Shown one piece after another: positions 58,813-64,000 of a DNA stretch of 64,000 nt. The notes below the pieces were generated by a model. The model did no database searches. It was not told the DNA's origin and was given only the letters and a program-made list of their open reading frames with translations. Source of the stretch: VAZQ01 sp963725065. GTDB lineage: Bacteria; Pseudomonadota; Alphaproteobacteria; Rhizobiales; Xanthobacteraceae. Both the position numbers and the translations under genes were made by a program. Numbering within the stretch: position 1 is the stretch's first letter; every line of letters begins with the position of its first letter. The stretch is from positions 62,001 through 126,000 of the forward strand of contig CAVRXD010000021.1 in NCBI GenBank assembly GCA_963725065.1, written 5' to 3'.

Positions 58813-60660
58813 ATGTTTTCGCTGTTCGAGCGGCTGCTGAAGCCGACCGATTTGCCGGAGGAGGCTGAGCCGCCGCCCGGCTTCATCGCCTTCTTCTGGC
58901 ATTTCGCCCGCCAGGCGAAAGGCCTGTTCGTGGCGTTGTTCGCCGCCGGCTTCGTGGTCGCGCTGCTCGATTCGACCATTCCGGTCTTCATGGGGCGCAT
59001 CGTCACCCTGATCACGGAGACCCCGGCGGATCAGCTGTTCGCGACGTTCTGGCCACATCTCCTCGGTATGGCGGTGGTGCTGTTGATCGCGCGGCCGATC
59101 GCGCAGGCCTCGCAGAACCTGATCGCCAACCAGGCGATCGCGGCCAACGTCTCGAACCGCATCCGATGGCAGAACCACTGGTACGTGGTGCGCCAGTCCT
59201 GGGCCTTCTTCCAGAACGACTTCGCCGGCCGCATCGCCAACCGGGTGATGCAGACCGGCCCGGCGATCCGCGAGACCCTGGTCGCGCTGATCACGAGCGT
59301 CTGGTACATCCTGGTCTACGGCACGAGCGCGCTCATTCTGCTCAGCTCCGCCGATCCGGTGCTGGCCCTGCCGGTCGTGCTGTGGTTCCTCGGCTACCTC
59401 GTGATGTTGCGCGTGCTGGTGCCGCGCATGCGCGACCGTTCCAAGGCGGTCTCGGAAGGGCGATCCATGCTCACCGGGCGCATCGTCGACAGCTACACCA
59501 ACATCCTCACGGTGAAGCTGTTCGCCCGTGCGCGCGAGGAGGACGCCTATGTGCGCGACGCCATCGATCAACACACCGAGCTGTTCTATGGCTCGCTGCG
59601 TCTCAACACGCTGTTCAGCTTCTGCCTGTCCACGCTCAACGCCATGATGGTGACCGGTACGGGCGGGCTCGCGCTCGTGTTGTGGACACAAGGCAAGGTC
59701 GAGGTCGGGACGGTGGCGATGGCGCTGCCGCTCGCCTGGCAGATCGTGAACGTTGCCGGCTGGGTCGCGCTGCAGGTCACCTCGATCTTCGAGAATATCG
59801 GCGTGATCCAGGAGGGCATGATGACCATTGCCCGGCCGATCGCGCTGATCGATCGCCCCGATGCGCCGTCGCTCAACGTGACGCGCGGCGAGATCGTTTT
59901 CGAGGACGTGCGCTTCGGCTATGGCCGGGAAAGCGGTGTTATCGATGGCCTGAACTTGACCGTGAAGCCGGGAGAAAAGATCGGGCTGATCGGCCGCTCC
60001 GGCGCGGGCAAGTCGACCGTGGTCAACCTGCTGCTGCGCTTCTTCGATCTCGAAGACGGCCGCATCCTGATCGACGGCCAGGACATCGCTGCGGTCACGC
60101 AGGAGAGCCTGCGCGCGCAGATCTCCATGGTCACGCAGGACACCTCGCTGCTGCACCGCTCGATCGGCGACAACATCCGCTATGGCCGCCCGCAGGCGAC
60201 CGACGCGGAGGTCGTGGCGGCGGCGAAGCTCGCCCATGCGCACGAGTTCATCCTCGAGCTCGAAGACTGGAAGCAGCGGCGCGGATACCCGGCGCAGGTG
60301 GGCGAACGCGGCGTGAAGCTGTCGGGCGGACAGCGCCAGCGCATCGCCATTGCGCGCGTGATCCTGAAGAACGCGCCGATCCTGGTGCTCGACGAGGCCA
60401 CCTCCGCGCTCGACAGCGAAGTGGAGGCCGCGATCCAATCGAGCCTGGATACCCTGATGGCGGGCAAGACCGTGATCGCGATCGCGCACCGGCTTTCGAC
60501 CATCGCGCGCATGGACCGGCTGATCGTGCTCGATCGCGGGCGCATCGTCGAGCAGGGCACGCATCACGAGCTGTTGCAGCACGGCGGCAATTACGCCGCG
60601 TTGTGGCAGCGACAGTCCGGCGGCTTCATCGATGCCGGCGACATGCAGGCTGCGGAGTAA
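58813..60660 (+). CDS. ABC exporter, fused permease and ATPase (MsbA/AtmA-like half-transporter)
   Basis: 615 residues. The N-terminal 330 residues form a six-helix exporter domain (for example LFVALFAAGFVVALLDSTIP, MAVVLLIARPIAQ); the ATPase domain has Walker A GRSGAGKST near 395, Q-loop VTQDTSLLHRSIGDN, signature LSGGQRQRIAIARV near 504 and Walker B ILVLDEATSALD near 525. It works as a homodimer; cargo unknown (lipid, drug or peptide). ATG 58813 is preferred; ATG 58771 and TTG 58756 are in-frame alternatives. Confidence 0.9.
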   Translation: MFSLFERLLKPTDLPEEAEPPPGFIAFFWHFARQAKGLFVALFAAGFVVALLDSTIPVFMGRIVTLITETPADQLFATFWPHLLGMAVVLLIARPIAQASQNLIANQAIAANVSNRIRWQNHWYVVRQSWAFFQNDFAGRIANRVMQTGPAIRETLVALITSVWYILVYGTSALILLSSADPVLALPVVLWFLGYLVMLRVLVPRMRDRSKAVSEGRSMLTGRIVDSYTNILTVKLFARAREEDAYVRDAIDQHTELFYGSLRLNTLFSFCLSTLNAMMVTGTGGLALVLWTQGKVEVGTVAMALPLAWQIVNVAGWVALQVTSIFENIGVIQEGMMTIARPIALIDRPDAPSLNVTRGEIVFEDVRFGYGRESGVIDGLNLTVKPGEKIGLIGRSGAGKSTVVNLLLRFFDLEDGRILIDGQDIAAVTQESLRAQISMVTQDTSLLHRSIGDNIRYGRPQATDAEVVAAAKLAHAHEFILELEDWKQRRGYPAQVGERGVKLSGGQRQRIAIARVILKNAPILVLDEATSALDSEVEAAIQSSLDTLMAGKTVIAIAHRLSTIARMDRLIVLDRGRIVEQGTHHELLQHGGNYAALWQRQSGGFIDAGDMQAAE

Positions 60661-60761
60661 ATCACCGCAGCCTGCGCTGCCTGGAATTTGTTCGAAGCCA
60701 CGGGAATAAAACCGCCGGGTGACCGATCTTCACCACATGACCGCAGCGGTGTGCACCGAGC

Positions 60762-61328
60762 ATGGGGAGCCTGAGCAGCGAGGACGATCAGGCACGCTTT
60801 CGCAGCGTGGTGCTGCCGCACCTCGCGCAGGCCTACGCGCTTGCGCGCTGGCTGACCGGGGATCGCGCCGACGCCGAGGATGTGGTGCAGGAGGCCTGCC
60901 TGCGCGCCTTTCGCGGGATCGGAGGTTTCTCCGGCGTCAATGCCCGGGCGTGGCTGCTCACGATCGTGCGGCATGCGGGCTATACCTGGCTGGGCAAGAA
61001 CCGTTCGGGAGCGCTGGTCATGGTCGACGACCTCGAATTGGTGGAGCGCCAGCAGGCGAGCGCCGGCGTCGTGTCCGAGCAGGCACCCGAAACGCCGGAG
61101 GCGACGCTGATCGCGAAGGCCGATGCCGCGCGCCTCGAAGCCGCGATCGCGGAGCTGCCGGTGCCGTTCCGGGAGACGCTGGTGTTGCGTGACGTACAGG
61201 GCCTCGACTACCGCGAGATCGCCGAGGTGACCGGCGTTCCGATCGGCACGGTCATGTCGCGGCTGGCACGCGCCCGCAGCCGACTGATCGCGCGTCTCGG
61301 AACAGAAGCGCCGGGGGACGCGTCATGA
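60762..61328 (+). CDS. ECF-type RNA polymerase sigma factor
   Basis: 188 residues: region 2 (YALARWLTGDRADAEDVVQE followed by RAFRGIGGFSG and ARAWLLTIVRH), a short linker, and region 4 (LPVPFRETLVLRDVQGLDYR then EVTGVPIGTVMSRLARARSRL). This is the two-domain layout of extracytoplasmic-function sigma factors. The anti-sigma gene overlaps its stop by four bases (ATGA), so they are made together and the sigma factor is held inactive until a signal releases it. Confidence 0.92.
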   Translation: MGSLSSEDDQARFRSVVLPHLAQAYALARWLTGDRADAEDVVQEACLRAFRGIGGFSGVNARAWLLTIVRHAGYTWLGKNRSGALVMVDDLELVERQQASAGVVSEQAPETPEATLIAKADAARLEAAIAELPVPFRETLVLRDVQGLDYREIAEVTGVPIGTVMSRLARARSRLIARLGTEAPGDAS

Positions 61329-62086
61329 CGGTTTCGCCGACGGATCCGCGCCTGCTCGTTCACGCCTATGTCGACGGCGAGCTCGATCCTGCCCACGCGC
61401 TTGAAATGGAGCGGCAGTTTGCCAGCGATCCCGCGCTGGCGGCCGAGCGCGACCGCGTCGAGGCGCTGCGGCGCGCCATCCGGGAACAACTGCCGCTCGA
61501 GGCGACGCCGGCAGACCTCGCACGCCGGATTGAAACCGCGGTCGGCCTGCGGCGTGACGATGTGCGGACCTCGTCACATCCGTCGTGGCGCGCGCTCGCG
61601 GCCTCGGTCGTGCTCGCGCTATTCCTGGCGAGCGGCGCGACCTGGTTTGCGTTGCGCCCCCACTCGGCCGACGCCACCGGGGACATGATCGTCGCCAGCC
61701 ATGTGCGCGCGCTGATGGCACCGCAGCCCTTCGATGTCGCTTCGTCCGATCGCCATACCGTCAAGCCCTGGTTCAACGGTCGTATCGCCGATGCTCCGCG
61801 CGTGGTCGATCTCGCCGATCAAGGTTTTCCCCTCGTCGGCGGCCGCGTCGATGTGATTGGCCGCGTCCCGGTCGCAACCCTCGTCTATCGCCTTCGCCAG
61901 CATCTGATCAGCCTCACCGCGGTTCCGGGCGGCAAAACGATCGCCGCCACACCGAAGGACATTGGCGGCTACAACCTGCTGTCCTGGAGCGAGGACGGCA
62001 CCGCCTACAGCGCCGTCTCCGACCTGGCGGCCGCCGACCTCGAGACCTTCGCCAAGGCGTTCCGCGCGGCGAGCGCGGAACGCTAG
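61325..62086 (+). CDS. Transmembrane anti-sigma factor
   Basis: 253 residues. The cytoplasmic N-terminus (LLVHAYVDGELDPAHALEME) is a typical anti-sigma start without the zinc-binding His-Cys-Cys set, then one membrane helix (ALAASVVLALFLASGATWFAL, about 99-119) and a periplasmic sensor domain of about 130 residues with no cysteine. It binds the ECF sigma factor encoded just upstream. Signal unknown. Confidence 0.88.
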   Translation: MTVSPTDPRLLVHAYVDGELDPAHALEMERQFASDPALAAERDRVEALRRAIREQLPLEATPADLARRIETAVGLRRDDVRTSSHPSWRALAASVVLALFLASGATWFALRPHSADATGDMIVASHVRALMAPQPFDVASSDRHTVKPWFNGRIADAPRVVDLADQGFPLVGGRVDVIGRVPVATLVYRLRQHLISLTAVPGGKTIAATPKDIGGYNLLSWSEDGTAYSAVSDLAAADLETFAKAFRAASAER

Positions 62087-63325
62087 CTACGCCCGCTGGA
62101 GCAGTCCCGTCATCGGCTTCACCGCGGCACTGTCCGGAAAAACCTTGTTCGCGAGCACGGTGTCATCAACCCGCAGGTGGTCCTTGAGCAGACCCTTGAG
62201 CACGGCGCGCAGATCGGTCGTCGCCTTGAGGTCGCGACCCTCATGCAGCTTGGCAGGCTTGAGCCCCGGCCAATCCGCCACCACGCGGCCGCCCTTGAGC
62301 GCGCCGCCGGCGAGCAGGGCCACGGTCGCGGTGCCGTGGTCGGTGCCGTCGGTGCCGTTGATGCGCGCCGTGCGGCCGAACTCGGTCACCACGGCGACGA
62401 CGGTCTCGCCCCAGGCGTCCTTCATCTCTGTCTCGATCGCCGCGATGGCGCCATCGAGCGCACCGAGCAGCATGGCGAGCCGGCCATTGGTAGCGCCTTC
62501 AGCGGCATGGGTGTCCCAGCCGTCGAAGGCGAGCGCGCCGATGCGAGGCCCATCCGCGCGCGCCAGGAACCGCGCCGCGGTGCCCGTGGATTCGGCGAAA
62601 TAGGCGCGCACCTGTCCGGCGCCGGCCGCCCGCGGTTGCTCCCCGTCCATGCCGCCTGCGCGCGCGATGGTCGCAAGTCCCATGCGTTCCTCGAGCACGC
62701 GCGCGAGCGCGGGATCGGTGTGCTGGTAGAGGTCGAGGAGTCGCGTCAGCGTGTCATCGCTGGCCGGCGGCAGGCGCCGCGGCGTCCATGACAGGACCGG
62801 TGCCGGCCCGCGCACGACCAGGGGCGCGATCGGACCGACCGCGAAGGCTTCGCGACCGCTGCCGGCGCGGCCGGCCGGCTGCAGCGAGGCGAGCGCGCGA
62901 TTGAGCCAACCGGTATCGCTCGCGCCGGGCTTGCCGAGGCCGCTTTCCAGCACGTCCTGGCCGTCGAAGTGCGAGCGCTCGCGGTAGGACGTCGCCGTCG
63001 CATGCACGATGGTGGCAGCGCCGGCCTTGTAGAGCCGATGCAGGTTCGGCATCGCCGGATTGAGCGCGAAGAAGGAATCGAGCGGCAGCGCCGGCGGCTT
63101 GCCGTCGAGCGTGAGTGCCTTGTCGCCGCGCAGCGCGATCCAATCCGGATCGCCGACCGGCGCCACCGCGGCCAGTCCATCGAGCGCGCCGCGCAGCACG
63201 ATCACCAGCAGGCGCGGATCGCGGCCCTCCGCACGCGCGACTTTCGGCAGATAGGCCCACGCGAACAGCGTGCCCGAGGCGAGCAGCAGGTGCCGGCGAG
63301 TCGGAGCGTGGAGATCGCAAGTCAT
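62087..63325 (-). CDS. Tat-exported DUF1501-family protein
   Basis: 412 residues: a Tat signal (PTRRHLLLASGTLFAWAY) and the DUF1501 core RLLVIVLRGALDGLAAVAP, HFDGQDVLESGLGKP, FDGWDTHAAEGATNGRL and VVTEFGRTARINGTDGTDHG. The fold is related to alkaline phosphatase/sulfatase proteins. It is encoded with a DUF1800 protein, the usual pairing, and both are likely periplasmic; function unknown. Convergent with the anti-sigma gene, no gap. Confidence 0.9.
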   Translation of the reverse strand: MTCDLHAPTRRHLLLASGTLFAWAYLPKVARAEGRDPRLLVIVLRGALDGLAAVAPVGDPDWIALRGDKALTLDGKPPALPLDSFFALNPAMPNLHRLYKAGAATIVHATATSYRERSHFDGQDVLESGLGKPGASDTGWLNRALASLQPAGRAGSGREAFAVGPIAPLVVRGPAPVLSWTPRRLPPASDDTLTRLLDLYQHTDPALARVLEERMGLATIARAGGMDGEQPRAAGAGQVRAYFAESTGTAARFLARADGPRIGALAFDGWDTHAAEGATNGRLAMLLGALDGAIAAIETEMKDAWGETVVAVVTEFGRTARINGTDGTDHGTATVALLAGGALKGGRVVADWPGLKPAKLHEGRDLKATTDLRAVLKGLLKDHLRVDDTVLANKVFPDSAAVKPMTGLLQRA

Positions 63326-63379
63326 CGGCTCACCTCTGTCGAATGGTCGCGATTCGCGTACTCAGTTGCATGACGGCGG

Positions 63380-64000
63380 TCATCGGCGTTGGAATTCGGG
63401 CGCCATGAACAAGAGCGCGAGCGCCTGCGGGCGGCTCTCGGCGCGCGTGATGGCCTGGCGCGTCTCGGTCGAGGCGATCGGCGCCAGCGATTCCTCGAAC
63501 ACCTCTCTCGGATCGGCCGCTCCGCCCACGCGCCGCGCCAGCTGGTTGGCAATGTCGAGGCGCTGCGCGAGGCCGTCGAGCCATGGGGCGCTCTCGTCGG
63601 TGAAGCCTTTGGGAGCCGACGGCCGCCACAGCGGTTCGCCCAGCAGATTGTGCGCCTGCATGATCGGCCCGATGTCGGGAGGCGTGAAACCGACGGCGCG
63701 CAACGCCCCGATGATCCATTCGCCGGGACGCTTGAGCTTGGCGCGCGGCGCCTCCCAGGCTTCCGGCGCGGTCACCAGCGTCTTCGCCACCTCTTTCAGG
63801 TCGCCTTGTGTCGCCAGAAAGCGCTTGGCCAGCCGCTCCACCAGCGCAGGCGGCGGCTCGTCGGCGACGAAATGGCGCGCGAGCTTGGTGGCGACGTGCT
63901 TCGCGGTGGCGGGATGACGCGCGAGCGCGGCGAGCACGGCACGGCCCTGCTCCGCCCCGGTGTCGGGATAGCTCTTGCCGATCACCGTCTGCGCGCCCGG
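63380..64000 (-). CDS. DUF1800-family protein, C-terminal part (5' end beyond the window)
   Basis: The frame is open from the window edge to TGA 63380-63382, giving 206 residues. Conserved DUF1800 features are GRAVLAALARHPATAKHVATKLARHFVAD, LVERLAKRFLATQGDLKEVAKTLV, the KLKRPGEWIIGALRAVGF segment (each read in pieces) and the end ALALLFMAPEFQRR. It is upstream of and probably co-transcribed with the DUF1501 gene, 54 bases on. Function unknown. Confidence 0.87.
   Translation of the reverse strand, partial: PGAQTVIGKSYPDTGAEQGRAVLAALARHPATAKHVATKLARHFVADEPPPALVERLAKRFLATQGDLKEVAKTLVTAPEAWEAPRAKLKRPGEWIIGALRAVGFTPPDIGPIMQAHNLLGEPLWRPSAPKGFTDESAPWLDGLAQRLDIANQLARRVGGAADPREVFEESLAPIASTETRQAITRAESRPQALALLFMAPEFQRR

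Noticed and set aside
58639..60582. 647-codon minus-strand open frame
   Set aside because: Antisense to the ABC exporter; rich in Arg, His and Asp with no recognisable fold.
1..64000. CRISPR arrays, tRNA or rRNA genes, prophage
   Set aside because: No regularly spaced short repeats, no cloverleaf-like segments with conserved T-loop, no rRNA stretches and no phage structural or integrase genes were seen by eye.

Overview
This is a gene-dense, high-GC stretch of an alphaproteobacterial chromosome, most likely from the Hyphomicrobiales (Bradyrhizobium, Rhodopseudomonas, Pseudolabrys or a relative). The evidence is the alphaproteobacterial SOS box (GAAC-N7-GAAC) before an imuA-imuB-dnaE2 cassette, two TTAA-N7-TTAA sites of the alphaproteobacterial CtrA type, a DUF992 protein, many Bug-type solute receptors, and the intergenic palindromes usual in Bradyrhizobium-like genomes. 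No rRNA, tRNA, CRISPR array, prophage or intact insertion sequence was seen. The genus is inferred from gene content only.

Layout. 1-158: tail of an FMN-dependent hydroxy-acid dehydrogenase. 334-6369: SOS-controlled error-prone repair cassette. 6418-8671 (minus): two tandem secreted paralogs and an SDR-fold protein without its catalytic residues. 8743-19296 (plus): a catabolic block with a hydroxyacid dehydrogenase, a ROK-fold protein whose halves appear swapped, a three-subunit molybdenum hydroxylase, a cyclase-family hydrolase, a HisD-like dehydrogenase, an SDR, a solute receptor and a lipocalin-like protein. 19359-25637 (minus): a second catabolic run (Bug receptor, NIPSNAP protein, two hydroxyacid dehydrogenases, a two-domain phosphotransferase-like protein and an M24 protein), divergent from a LysR regulator that lacks a normal start codon. 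26930-33646: HbpS/GlcG-like proteins, beta-hydroxyacid dehydrogenases, a polysaccharide deacetylase, a Bug receptor and a flavin monooxygenase. 33826-39224: cupin and a branched-chain-type ABC transporter, with hairpin elements ending in CTAG on both sides. 39464-43886: DUF1330 protein, cyclase and a complete tripartite tricarboxylate transporter (receptor, TctB, TctA). 43984-51576: RidA, zinc-ribbon membrane protein, MsrP, TauE/SafE, an EF-G paralog, DUF992 and an aminotransferase. 51701-58565: solute receptors, a PhyH-family dioxygenase, GST, a small membrane protein behind two CtrA-type sites, two tandem Bug receptors and a soluble sugar dehydrogenase. 58813-64000: ABC exporter, ECF sigma/anti-sigma pair, and a DUF1501/DUF1800 pair.

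How the genes fit together. Most of the window looks like accessory catabolism of organic acids and aromatic or N-heterocyclic compounds. Uptake is covered by five Bug receptors (only one with its membrane subunits), a branched-chain-type ABC system and two more periplasmic receptors. Oxidation is covered by the molybdenum hydroxylase, flavin monooxygenase and several NAD(P)-dependent dehydrogenases, and hydrolysis by two cyclase-family enzymes. No substrate can be named from sequence alone. The items most worth a second look are the apparently permuted ROK protein, the CTAG hairpin family with interchangeable arms, the twin CtrA-type sites, the hairpin covering the ribosome binding site of the molybdenum hydroxylase operon, and several enzymes lacking canonical catalytic residues.
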